Notes: generated by a model not told the origin, from the sequence alone. Shown: positions 1 to 5,990, numbered from the stretch's first letter. The stretch: DNA of 8,681 nt from Syntrophaceae bacterium UBA1163 (GCA_002311635.1 DBZJ01000188.1:1-8681), one strand, 5' to 3'. Translations and numbers: made by a program.

Positions 1-25
1 ATTGATTGAGGTTCAATGATGGACC

Positions 26-97
26 GGGGAGAGACCGAGACACGGAGAGAGGGAGACGCGGAGATCGCGAGACGCGGGGACGCGGTGATGGGGAGAC
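26..97 (+). repeat. GA/CG-rich degenerate repeat, copy 1
   Basis: A run of units of the type GACACGGAGA, GAGACGCGGAGA and GAGACGCGGGGACGCGG, almost all purine plus CG. It lies just beyond the 3' end of the uncharacterised gene. It shares the core GAGACGCGG with the copies near 1269, 2574 and 5958, all in the same orientation. Confidence 0.7.
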
Positions 98-136
98 GTT
101 TTTAATACAGTATTTCACATCGGGATCAACAGGCTT

Positions 137-982
137 TCAAATTGAAAGTAGTCTCACTTCTCCCTCATCCATCGATCGTAAAATATCTCCTGCGGTACGG
201 ACGATCGCTTTCTTGAGATCATCTTGAGATTGAATCTTAAGAAGCAAGCATTTCAGTTTCAAAAATTCACTCGTACCTACGATGCGTCTAAGGACCTTCT
301 GCACTTCTGAAGGAGAAACTTCTTTTAAGTGGGTTAAAGCCCCACGGAACTCGTCCTCTTTATAACGCTCTGTGATGTCATATTCTCGGAATCGCATGCG
401 GGATTGAAGGATATCGATCAGCTTTGGCTCCCCTAACAAGGCAAAGAGGAAGACGCTTCGCAGGACGTTCTGGATGACCTCTTGTCTCCGCTCAAATCCC
501 AATTTAAATTTGGTTTTATAGTCCAACTCGTCCAGATTGTGTAGATTTCTTAAAAGAACGATCTGATTTTCCTTGGATTGAAACCATGGAAACACTATTT
601 GCTGACCGTGCGCCTCAGAATATTCTTGCACACCTTTTCGCTTGCGCTTTGCATCTGTTTCCTCGAATGTCAGGTACAAACTCTTAGCCAAAAATGCAAT
701 TTGCATGATTTCTTTTTCAAGCTGATAGTTCCGACGATAATAGTGTTTGTATTTGCCTTCTAACAGTTGCCTGGCTCCGCTGATCTTTGTGAGTTGATCC
801 TGAATTTTCTTATAGGCTTGGCGGGTCTCGGTAAAGATGTCTATTGGAACATTCCTCTCCGCGGTAATCCTCAAGCATAGTTCCTCAAATTGGTCCATCG
901 CCGCTCTCAGGTCGAGACGGGCATTCTCCATGATTTGTTCTAAGCCTGCCGCAATTGCTTGAAAACTCCCTTGCTGCATCAT
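137..982 (-). CDS. Uncharacterised helical protein, possible coiled coil
   Basis: I recognise no family. The product has 281 residues, no signal peptide and no clear membrane segment, so it is probably cytoplasmic. Residues 1-115 are rich in Glu, Gln, Lys, Arg and Leu in helical patterns (EQIMENARLDLRAAMDQFEEL; KIQDQLTKISGARQLLEGKY) and may form a coiled coil. A basic patch KRKRK (112-116) precedes a loop at about 120-135. The rest is again helical, with a hydrophobic core segment RSVFLFALLGEPKLIDIL (175-192) and many charged residues. Two ATGs stand in tandem at 982 and 979. GAGGT is only 2 bases from the first and 5 from the second, so translation may begin at 979. The gene stands alone, with a strong sigma-54-like promoter about 100 bases upstream, which argues that it is real and conditionally expressed. 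A structural, adaptor or stress role cannot be distinguished. Confidence 0.7.
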   Translation of the reverse strand: MMQQGSFQAIAAGLEQIMENARLDLRAAMDQFEELCLRITAERNVPIDIFTETRQAYKKIQDQLTKISGARQLLEGKYKHYYRRNYQLEKEIMQIAFLAKSLYLTFEETDAKRKRKGVQEYSEAHGQQIVFPWFQSKENQIVLLRNLHNLDELDYKTKFKLGFERRQEVIQNVLRSVFLFALLGEPKLIDILQSRMRFREYDITERYKEDEFRGALTHLKEVSPSEVQKVLRRIVGTSEFLKLKCLLLKIQSQDDLKKAIVRTAGDILRSMDEGEVRLLSI

Positions 983-1079
983 CTACCTCAAACTTGGCCG
1001 CTCAGACACACCTGTCACACCTGGCCCCAGCGATACGTCGTTTGGCTTTGTTCGCCTCGTTTTACTCCTGTTCTATCTC

Positions 1080-1095
1080 AGCAAAAATGATACCA
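1080..1095 (-). promoter_or_regulatory. Strong candidate sigma-54 (-24/-12) promoter of the uncharacterised gene
   Basis: The minus strand reads TGGTAT-CATTT-TTGCT. This fits TGGYAY-N5-TTGCW at every defined position, with GG (1093-1094) and GC (1081-1082) exactly spaced and a C before the TGG. Transcription would begin near 1069, giving a leader of about 87 bases. It is the better of the two such sites in the window. Confidence 0.6.
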
Positions 1096-1159
1096 GGTAG
1101 TTAAAGAAATCAATATCATAAGAGAAAACAAGATGTATCACGTACGGCGGGATCAAGTG

Positions 1160-1183
1160 TTTTATCGGTCAGCCGACAATAAA
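1160..1183. promoter_or_regulatory. Interrupted inverted repeat upstream of the sigma-54-like promoter
   Basis: TTTAT and TCGG (1161-1168) pair with CCGA (1173-1176) and ATAAA (1179-1183), leaving a two-base bulge. The centre lies about 100 bases upstream of the predicted transcription start, where a sigma-54 activator could bind. Support is by position and symmetry only. Confidence 0.25.
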
Positions 1184-1268
1184 TGTCACTTTTTATCTTT
1201 TTACCGAAATCCAACTTTGGAACAGTATGAAACGTGTCCGTGTCGCGTGTCCGGAATGGAAGAGATAA

Positions 1269-1284
1269 GACACGGAGACGCGGA
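1269..1284 (+). repeat. GA/CG-rich repeat, copy 2
   Basis: GACACGGAGACGCGGA, the shortest clear copy of the family, in the 983-1554 gap. Confidence 0.65.
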
Positions 1285-1353
1285 AACATCTTAGATAGTG
1301 GATTGTGGAGTGCGCCTTGAAACATGTAAGGTTCAGGGCTGCCATACACCCCA

Positions 1354-1377
1354 TCCTGAACTACGTTGAGTTCAGGA
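1354..1377. repeat. GTTCAGG hairpin, copy 1
   Basis: TCCTGAACT (1354-1362) and AGTTCAGGA (1369-1377) form a perfect 9-base stem with a 6-base loop. A further GTTCAGGG stands at 1331-1338. It lies downstream of the lipoprotein gene. No U-run follows on the minus strand. Confidence 0.65.
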
Positions 1378-1456
1378 CTAATCCCAAACCCTACGTGGTT
1401 CGGGGCGTGGTGCATGGCGGATTGCGGATTAGGGGAGAAGAATTCAAGGATGCCAG

Positions 1457-1560
1457 ATCACGAATCACGCTTGCGCGCCCTGCCTCCGCCGGAGCGGCTT
1501 CGCGCAGGCAGGCGTAGCGCTTCAGCGACGCAGGCACGAGTCACGCATCACGATTCACGG
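1457..1560. repeat. REP-like GC-rich hairpin framed by ATCACGAATCACG direct repeats
   Basis: The centre is an imperfect stem of CGCCCTGCCTCCGC (1476-1489) with GCGCAGGCAGGCG (1502-1514), one bulge and one mismatch. ATCACGAATCACGC (1457-1470) and TCACGCATCACGATTCACGG (1541-1560) frame it as direct, not inverted, repeats. The right frame contains the stop codon of the lipoprotein gene. It may serve as a 3' RNA-stabilising structure or a non-autonomous mobile repeat. Confidence 0.6.
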
Positions 1561-2310
1561 AGTAGTATAAAATGGTGGACAGCAAGTGGACCAGTTCGTC
1601 TCGATGTCACGGCCATCAAGCTTAAACCGAACCCGCACACTCCAGAAATATCTGGTCAGTGGGATCAAAGGACTCTCAATTTTATGTGAAGGATTTTTTA
1701 ACTGCGTTCGGCCATGGATGATATCCTCATTGGGAGGATCTTCGGCCTTCCAAATTTTTAAATCATAAGTCACTTCGGAGATTCTACCCAAATCTCCGGT
1801 TTTATCCGCTTTGATGTCTTTTGCTGTGGGGAAGGACTTCCATTGTAAGGTCGGTTTGACCGAATCGACCTGTACGAATCGAATGTCCTTCCATATGTCG
1901 TACATGATTCCACCGTCGTCGGGAGGGGGCTTGCTGCGCGTCCCTCCCTCTACGCCTCCAGATATACCACCTACTGCCCCACCAACCGCAGCCCCACCTG
2001 CGGTAAAGTATGGAAGAAGAACGATGCCAGCACCACTGGTCCCCACTGTCACACCCACGCCGACCACAGCCCCTACTAAACCCCCTATCACTGCGCCCGT
2101 ACTTGTATCACCAGCTAAACGTTTGGTGAAGTCTTTCGCAACTCGAAATCCGCTCTCCTTGATGCAAGCAGCGTCAAACTCAGGTCCATCGGCTGAACAG
2201 ACCCACGTCTGTTGGTAGGAGTGCTGTGGCACGTGTGCGCAGCCAAATTGCCCGATGAGCAACGAGACGAAAAACAAGATCATCATTGGGTAATGCGTTG
2301 TCGCTTTCAT
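1555..2310 (-). CDS. Predicted lipoprotein with glycine-zipper segment and Fn3-like C-terminal part
   Basis: I do not recognise a named family. From the ATG at 2310 the product has 251 residues. A signal peptide (MKATT, then a hydrophobic stretch MMILFFVSLLIGQFGC) ends in a probable lipobox QFGC; the -3 Gln is unusual, so lipidation at Cys24 is likely but not certain. Residues 72-124 are rich in Gly, Ala and Val with GxxxG-type spacing (VIGGLVGAVVGVG, GGAAVGGAVGGISGG), as in glycine-zipper proteins that pack in or on membranes. Residues about 150-249 read as a beta-rich, fibronectin III-like unit (PTLQWKSFP, VTYDLKIW, TRYFWSVRVRF, TNWS). Cys38/Cys49 and Cys243/Cys244 could form disulfides. 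This start is favoured over an in-frame one at 2466 by AGGGG 7 bases upstream and a sigma-54-like promoter at 2367-2382, inside the would-be extension. An envelope role is likely; the exact function is unknown. Confidence 0.75.
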   Translation of the reverse strand: MKATTHYPMMILFFVSLLIGQFGCAHVPQHSYQQTWVCSADGPEFDAACIKESGFRVAKDFTKRLAGDTSTGAVIGGLVGAVVGVGVTVGTSGAGIVLLPYFTAGGAAVGGAVGGISGGVEGGTRSKPPPDDGGIMYDIWKDIRFVQVDSVKPTLQWKSFPTAKDIKADKTGDLGRISEVTYDLKIWKAEDPPNEDIIHGRTQLKNPSHKIESPLIPLTRYFWSVRVRFKLDGRDIETNWSTCCPPFYTTP

Positions 2311-2317
2311 CTTTTCG

Positions 2318-2322
2318 CCCCT
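2318..2322 (-). promoter_or_regulatory. Ribosome binding site that sets the lipoprotein start
   Basis: AGGGG on the minus strand lies 7 bases before the ATG at 2310, directly ahead of a clear signal peptide. This supports the short start over the in-frame start at 2466. Confidence 0.65.
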
Positions 2323-2366
2323 ATCACCGGGAGTGTTTTCTCTATAGAAATAGATCCCCCTTAATA

Positions 2367-2382
2367 AGCATTTCTTGTGCCA
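2367..2382 (-). promoter_or_regulatory. Candidate sigma-54 (-24/-12) promoter of the lipoprotein gene
   Basis: The minus strand reads TGGCAC-AAGAA-ATGCT. It matches TGGCAC-N5-TTGCW at all but one defined position, with the invariant GG (2380-2381) and GC (2368-2369) exactly ten bases apart. Transcription would begin near 2356 and give a leader of about 46 bases. Sigma-54 promoters need an AAA+ activator bound upstream; the inverted repeat at 2510-2530 is a possible site. Confidence 0.5.
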
Positions 2383-2394
2383 CCGGCAGAGCAC

Positions 2395-2420
2395 CCGCCT
2401 GCGCCAAGGCTTCGGCGAGG
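2395..2420. repeat. Degenerate REP-like unit
   Basis: CGCCTGCGCCAAGGC followed by TTCGGCGAGG contains a short CGCC/GGCG stem and resembles the GC-rich CGCCTGC-type element at 1476-1514. It is just upstream of the lipoprotein promoter. Its translation gives the implausible Arg/Trp-rich start of the longer reading frame. Confidence 0.35.
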
Positions 2421-2509
2421 TAAACATAGCGTAAGTCCTTGAAAAAAAACATAAGATGTACGTCAATTCTTACGGCAGAGACCTAATTCTGTTTACTGAA
2501 ATCAACTGG

Positions 2510-2530
2510 TCTGGTCAGAAATTGGCCAGA
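2510..2530. promoter_or_regulatory. Inverted repeat, possible activator site for the lipoprotein promoter
   Basis: TCTGGTCA (2510-2517) and TGGCCAGA (2523-2530) form an inverted repeat with 7 of 8 bases paired and a 5-base spacer. Its centre lies about 160 bases upstream of the predicted start of transcription, a usual distance for sigma-54 activators. It could also be a chance palindrome. Confidence 0.35.
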
Positions 2531-2573
2531 AATGGACTAAACCTTGTGAATTTGTGAAACGGACTAAAAGAAT

Positions 2574-2646
2574 GAAGCGGAGACGCGAGGATGGGGAGAC
2601 CCTGAACCACTTAGGGTTCAGGGCAAGCACGGAGATGAGGAGAAAC
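2574..2646 (+). repeat. GA/CG-rich repeat, copy 3, interrupted by a hairpin
   Basis: GAAGCGGAGACGCGAGG followed by ATGGGGAGAC, then the GTTCAGG hairpin, then GCACGGAGATGAGGAGAAACC. The order suggests that the hairpin was inserted into, or travels with, the repeat. Confidence 0.65.
2600..2623. repeat. GTTCAGG hairpin, copy 2
   Basis: CCCTGAACC (2600-2608) and GGTTCAGGG (2615-2623) form a perfect 9-base stem with a 6-base loop, the same layout as the hairpin at 1354-1377. It lies between the nuclease gene and the lipoprotein gene. No U-run follows in the direction of transcription, so it is not a typical intrinsic terminator. Confidence 0.65.
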
Positions 2647-2669
2647 CGAAGGAACGCGTGCAACATCAC

Positions 2670-3578
2670 TCAAGGTCTGCAGACTTTTTTATAGTTACAT
2701 CTGGAGATAATATGTTCGTCTTCTATTTTACTGAATCGATCTTCTTCCATGGGGATGTTATTCGAGACATCGCTGAGAAGGGACTGCATGTCCTTGATGC
2801 TTCCGTTGATGTAACCCTTGATGCCTTTCATCTCTTCCTGGCTCACTGAAAACCAGTTGGACTTGTCAAAGGAGAGGTTATACTCAATGACGTTCAGCGA
2901 TTCAGGAGGAATATTCCATTTCTCCATCGCATAAAGAGCATAACAGCCTAATTGGATGGAGAGGTCTTCTGAAAGGCTCTTTCCCGTCTTCCAATCGTAG
3001 ATATAGACACCCTTCCCTTCTTTTATGGCGCAGTCGATGACCAAATTGATTTTTATACCCTCCAGATAAAAGGAAGAGAATTCTTCCACTTCAAGCCACC
3101 CGTCTTTCAGATGGGACTTTAAGCCATCATAAATATCCGAGGCATAAAAATTTCTCAGGCAAGTCTCCACATTGCCCGCCGCCTCTTTCCATTCCTCATC
3201 ACTCACTTCAAGTTCATATTCATGTTCAAGCAGGCCGCACGATTTAGGATTCTTCCGGTAGTTCTTCGACTTTGAAGAACGAAACTCGGCTCTCATCTGG
3301 TCGAGAGTGATCGTAACAATTTGATCCACCGGAAGCACCTTAATACCCCTTCGGATGTTGTAGAGGGATCTTTGAATGCACTCATGGACCTTTTCTCCGG
3401 CCCACATCTGCCTGTTCTTGAGGCTCTTCAGAACATAGATCTGCCGGGTTCTCTCCGGCGCGTTCTCAAGCCATCCGTTCCAGTAGCCATAATAGGCAAA
3501 CCAGTACTGTCTGGGGCAGGTCTTAAGGACCTCATCCCTTGTTTTCGACCAGGAGAATTCATTCTTGAGCTCACTCAT
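2670..3578 (-). CDS. PD-(D/E)XK nuclease, RecB/Cas4-like, coupled to recD2
   Basis: This 302-residue protein belongs to the PD-(D/E)XK superfamily in the branch containing RecB/AddB nuclease domains and Cas4. The N-terminus SWSKTRDEVLKTCPRQYWF carries the Cys (Cys21) that in AddB/Cas4 proteins is the first iron-sulfur ligand. WAGEKVHECI gives the conserved His65. The catalytic strand is VIDCAI (Asp182) followed by YDWKTGK (Asp195, Lys197), and IQLGCYALY gives the Q...Y motif (Gln209, Tyr213). The C-terminus ends in CNYKKVC (Cys294, Cys300), matching the last two cysteines of the usual CxxCx5C; the first of that group is Ile291. Family members cut DNA, often single strands, with Mg or Mn. The ATG overlaps the recD2 stop as ATGA, with GGAGAGG 11 bases upstream, so translation is probably coupled. 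Substrate and physical partner are unknown; a RecD2-linked exonuclease is the best inference. Confidence 0.85.
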   Translation of the reverse strand: MSELKNEFSWSKTRDEVLKTCPRQYWFAYYGYWNGWLENAPERTRQIYVLKSLKNRQMWAGEKVHECIQRSLYNIRRGIKVLPVDQIVTITLDQMRAEFRSSKSKNYRKNPKSCGLLEHEYELEVSDEEWKEAAGNVETCLRNFYASDIYDGLKSHLKDGWLEVEEFSSFYLEGIKINLVIDCAIKEGKGVYIYDWKTGKSLSEDLSIQLGCYALYAMEKWNIPPESLNVIEYNLSFDKSNWFSVSQEEMKGIKGYINGSIKDMQSLLSDVSNNIPMEEDRFSKIEDEHIISRCNYKKVCRP

Positions 3579-5740
3579 GACGCTGCCAACCTCTCCGAAA
3601 GAAGCGTGTACCTTCGTTGGGGCTTGTTATTTCTGATGGCAATGGCCAGGGCCTTCTTCGTTCCGATCAGAATGACCAGTTTTTTCGCTCTGGTGATTCC
3701 CGTGTAGATCAGGTTTCTCTGCAGAAGCATGTAGTGCTGGGTGACAACCGGAAGGATCACGACCGGGTACTCGCTCCCCTGGGATTTGTGGACGGATACG
3801 GCATAGGCCAGGACAACTTCATCGAGATCGGAATAGTCATAAGGGACCCCTCTCCCATCGAATTCGATGGTTACCTCCCTTTCCTCAGGATCGATCTTTG
3901 AGATCCACCCGATATCCCCGTTAAAGACATCCTTATCATAATTGTTAACGATCTGCATCACCTTGTCTCCTGATCTGAAGGTCCAGGCTCCACGGGTGAT
4001 GCCCGACTGACCGGGGTTCAGCCTCTTCTGTAATTCGATGTTGAGATTGGTGACACCAATGGTTCCCTTGTGCATGGGTGTCAGGACCTGGATCTCTCTG
4101 AGTGGATGAAACCTGAAGTCCCTGGGTATCCTCTCGCTGCAGAGGTCCAGGATATTTTGAAGGATCTTCTCAGGATCTTCTTCCTGGATGAATTGAAAAT
4201 CGGTTTTCCCGGGTTTGTCGATTTCCTTTAATACGGGGATCTCACCTTGATTGACTTTGTGGGCATTGACCACAATCATGCTCTCCCGGGCCTGGCGAAA
4301 GATCTCGGTGAGCGTCACCACGGTAAACTTCCCTGATCTGATGATATCCTTCAGGACATTTCCAGGACCGACCGAAGGAAGCTGATCGACGTCCCCTACC
4401 AGGATCAGGTGAGCATGGGATGGAATGGCTTTCAAGAGATGGTACATCAAGAGGGTGTCGACCATGGAGGCCTCATCGATGATGACCACATCTGCCTCAA
4501 GAGGATCGTCCTGGTCTTTCTTGAAATCACCCTTATGGGGAGAGTACTCAAGGAGGCGATGAATGGTCTTTGCCTCCCAGCCCGTCGCCTCATTCATTCT
4601 CTTGGCTGCCCTTCCCGTGGGAGCCGCGAGAAGGATCCTCAGCTTTAATTGCTGGAAGATTCTTAATATGGCCGTGATGAGTGTCGTCTTCCCGGTCCCG
4701 GGGCCACCGGTGATAATCAACACTTTTGAAGTGGCTGCCAGAAGAACCGCCTCTTCCTGTTTTTGGGCAAGTTCTATGTTCAGTTTCTGCTGCACCCATT
4801 CGATCGCCTTTTCCGGATGGATGGGCCGGACGTTTGAAGGAGATTCCTTCAGATTGATTAATCTCTGAGCCACCCCCGTCTCTGCCACATGGAAGGGGGC
4901 AAGATAGGCGGCCCTGAGATGACCCTCAGGATCGAGGTCTTCTAAGAAGAGCTCCTTTTCTTTAGTTAGCTCCTTTACGGCCAGGATGATGATTTCTTCA
5001 TCGACACTCAATATCTCTTTTGCCTTATGAATCAATTGATTCTCAGGATAGTAGACATGGCCTTCTTCGGTCAGCTGATTCAAGACAAAGAGGAGACCTG
5101 CCTTGGCCCGGATCAGGGAATTGCGATCGATACCGAGACTTTGAGCGATCTTATCCGCGGTGATGAAGCCAACCCCGTATATGTCGTGCGCTAACCGATA
5201 GGGATTCTCTCTCACCCTCTCAATCGACTGATCTCCATACTGTTTGTAGATCTTGGCAGAATAGGCAGCGCCCACGCCATGGCCCTGCAGAAAGATCATG
5301 ATCTCTTTGATCTCTTTCTGCTCCACCCAGGCTTTTCTGATCATGGAGATCCGTTTAGGACCGATGCCTTCCACCTCGGATAGCCTTTCAGGTTTCTTTT
5401 CGATCACCTCCAGGGTATGAAGCCCGAATTTTTCGACAATCCTCTCTGACATGATCGGGCCAATCCCTTGAATCAACCCGGAGGCGAGATATTTCTGAAT
5501 CCCGTGGAGGGTAGCCGGCACGGTGACTTCGAAGCTCTCGACCTGGAATTGCTCGCCGAATCTTTTATTCTGTACCCATTGACCCGTCAGTTTCAGGGAT
5601 TCACCGGGGTTGACACCGGAAAGATTGCCGACAATGGTGGTCAGCTCCTTCTTTTCTTTTTCCCGGAGTTTTGCCACCACAAAGTCATTTTCTTCGTTGT
5701 GAAAAGAGATCTTTTCGAGAAGACCCTGAATGACGGACAT
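3575..5740 (-). CDS. recD2: RecD2-type (YrrC family) ATP-dependent DNA helicase
   Basis: RecD2 enzymes are 5'-3' superfamily 1B DNA helicases that act in repair and at replication forks without RecB and RecC. The 721-residue length is typical. The N-terminus (about 1-75) fits the OB-like RecD2 domain. Helix-hairpin-helix segments follow at about 87-130 (LIQGIGPIMSERI, VEGIGPKRI) and 150-205. The helicase core shows Walker A GGPGTGKT (345-352), motif Ia LAAPTGRAAKR (371-381), Walker B VVIIDEASMVD (418-428), motif III LVGDVDQLPSVGPG (447-460), FRQA (481-484), motif V AYAVSVHKSQGSEYP (646-659) and motif VI YTGITRAKKLVIL (679-691). All key residues are intact. The ATG at 5740 has a weak AAGG-like ribosome site. 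The TGA overlaps the start of the nuclease gene downstream. A sigma-70-like promoter lies about 30-60 bases upstream. The long N-terminal extension separates it from RecBCD-type RecD. Confidence 0.96.
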   Translation of the reverse strand: MSVIQGLLEKISFHNEENDFVVAKLREKEKKELTTIVGNLSGVNPGESLKLTGQWVQNKRFGEQFQVESFEVTVPATLHGIQKYLASGLIQGIGPIMSERIVEKFGLHTLEVIEKKPERLSEVEGIGPKRISMIRKAWVEQKEIKEIMIFLQGHGVGAAYSAKIYKQYGDQSIERVRENPYRLAHDIYGVGFITADKIAQSLGIDRNSLIRAKAGLLFVLNQLTEEGHVYYPENQLIHKAKEILSVDEEIIILAVKELTKEKELFLEDLDPEGHLRAAYLAPFHVAETGVAQRLINLKESPSNVRPIHPEKAIEWVQQKLNIELAQKQEEAVLLAATSKVLIITGGPGTGKTTLITAILRIFQQLKLRILLAAPTGRAAKRMNEATGWEAKTIHRLLEYSPHKGDFKKDQDDPLEADVVIIDEASMVDTLLMYHLLKAIPSHAHLILVGDVDQLPSVGPGNVLKDIIRSGKFTVVTLTEIFRQARESMIVVNAHKVNQGEIPVLKEIDKPGKTDFQFIQEEDPEKILQNILDLCSERIPRDFRFHPLREIQVLTPMHKGTIGVTNLNIELQKRLNPGQSGITRGAWTFRSGDKVMQIVNNYDKDVFNGDIGWISKIDPEEREVTIEFDGRGVPYDYSDLDEVVLAYAVSVHKSQGSEYPVVILPVVTQHYMLLQRNLIYTGITRAKKLVILIGTKKALAIAIRNNKPQRRYTLLSERLAAS

Positions 5741-5772
5741 TTTTTACCTTTTCTTGTTAACGGAGATATAAA

Positions 5773-5801
5773 ATTCTAAACGGGTGGCAGTTCTTTTACA
5801 A
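5773..5801 (-). promoter_or_regulatory. Candidate sigma-70 promoter of recD2 and the nuclease gene
   Basis: Read on the minus strand, TTGTAA (5796-5801, 4 of 6 to TTGACA) is followed after 17 bases by TAGAAT (5773-5778, 5 of 6 to TATAAT). Transcription would begin near 5766, leaving a leader of about 26 bases before the recD2 ATG. This would let recD2 be read apart from argJ. It rests on consensus match and position only. Confidence 0.5.
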
Positions 5802-5957
5802 TTACTTTTGTATTTTCCGATTCATTTTAAGAGGTTATATCTGCCTGTTTCTTAGGCAAAGCGGTGGGGAGGGCTCCTATGAAGGGAAAGGGGACCTGAT
5901 TCCACAACAATTTAACAATTCCTGGTGGATTGTCAGCGCGGGATGAAGAGATGGCAT

Positions 5958-5984
5958 GACGCGGAGACGCGGAGATAAAGAGAC
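5958..5984 (+). repeat. GA/CG-rich repeat, copy 4
   Basis: Two tandem GACGCGGA units followed by GATAAAGAGAC, in the argJ-recD2 gap, in the same orientation as the other copies. Confidence 0.65.
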
Positions 5985-5990
5985 ATTATG

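Larger units (their letters stand above)
983..1554. other. Gene-free stretch: promoter region and intergenic repeats
   Basis: No credible gene is present. From low to high coordinates it holds the leader and sigma-54-like promoter of the uncharacterised gene, an inverted repeat, a short palindrome TCCAACTTTGGA (1210-1221), three CGTGTC units (1233-1254), a GACACGGAGACGCGGA repeat, a GTTCAGG hairpin, GGATTGCGGATT units (about 1418-1430) and a REP-like hairpin. Open frames across it are short, overlap one another and are made largely of these repeats. Confidence 0.7.
2311..2669. other. Gene-free stretch upstream of the lipoprotein gene
   Basis: It holds the lipoprotein leader and sigma-54-like promoter, a degenerate REP-like unit, an inverted repeat (2510-2530), two GGACTAAA units (2533-2540 and 2561-2568) and a block of GA/CG-rich repeat with a GTTCAGG hairpin. 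No gene or clear terminator of the nuclease gene is visible. Confidence 0.65.

Noticed and set aside
26..97. CRISPR array
   Set aside because: The units are short, degenerate and contiguous, with no regular spacers.
6..227. Plus-strand open frame with an Arg/Gly/Asp-rich protein
   Set aside because: It translates the degenerate GA/CG repeat and then runs antisense into the uncharacterised gene.
1116..1415. Minus-strand open frame of 99 codons
   Set aside because: It is made of the GTTCAGG hairpin, GA/CG repeat and inverted repeat sequences, has no good ribosome site, and runs through the regulatory region of the next gene.
1811..2218. Plus-strand open frame of 135 codons, Pro/Thr-rich
   Set aside because: It is the antisense shadow of the Gly/Val-rich zipper of the lipoprotein; the minus-strand reading has a signal peptide, ribosome site and promoter.
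2223..2240. Further sigma-54 site beginning TGGCAC on the plus strand
   Set aside because: The GC of the -12 element is out of register by one base, and the site is inside the lipoprotein gene facing no gene start.
2311..2466. Longer in-frame N-terminus of the lipoprotein (start at 2466)
   Set aside because: The extension is Arg/Trp-rich and partly coded by a REP-like unit, would bury the signal peptide, and contains the likely promoter. The ATG at 2310 has AGGGG 7 bases upstream.
2600..2623. Intrinsic terminator of the nuclease gene
   Set aside because: The stem is perfect, but TCTCCCC rather than a U-run follows it in the direction of transcription.
2670..3578. Cas4 of a CRISPR system
   Set aside because: There is no cas1, cas2 or array nearby. 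The length and the SWSKTRDEV start fit a separate RecB-like group linked here to recD2.
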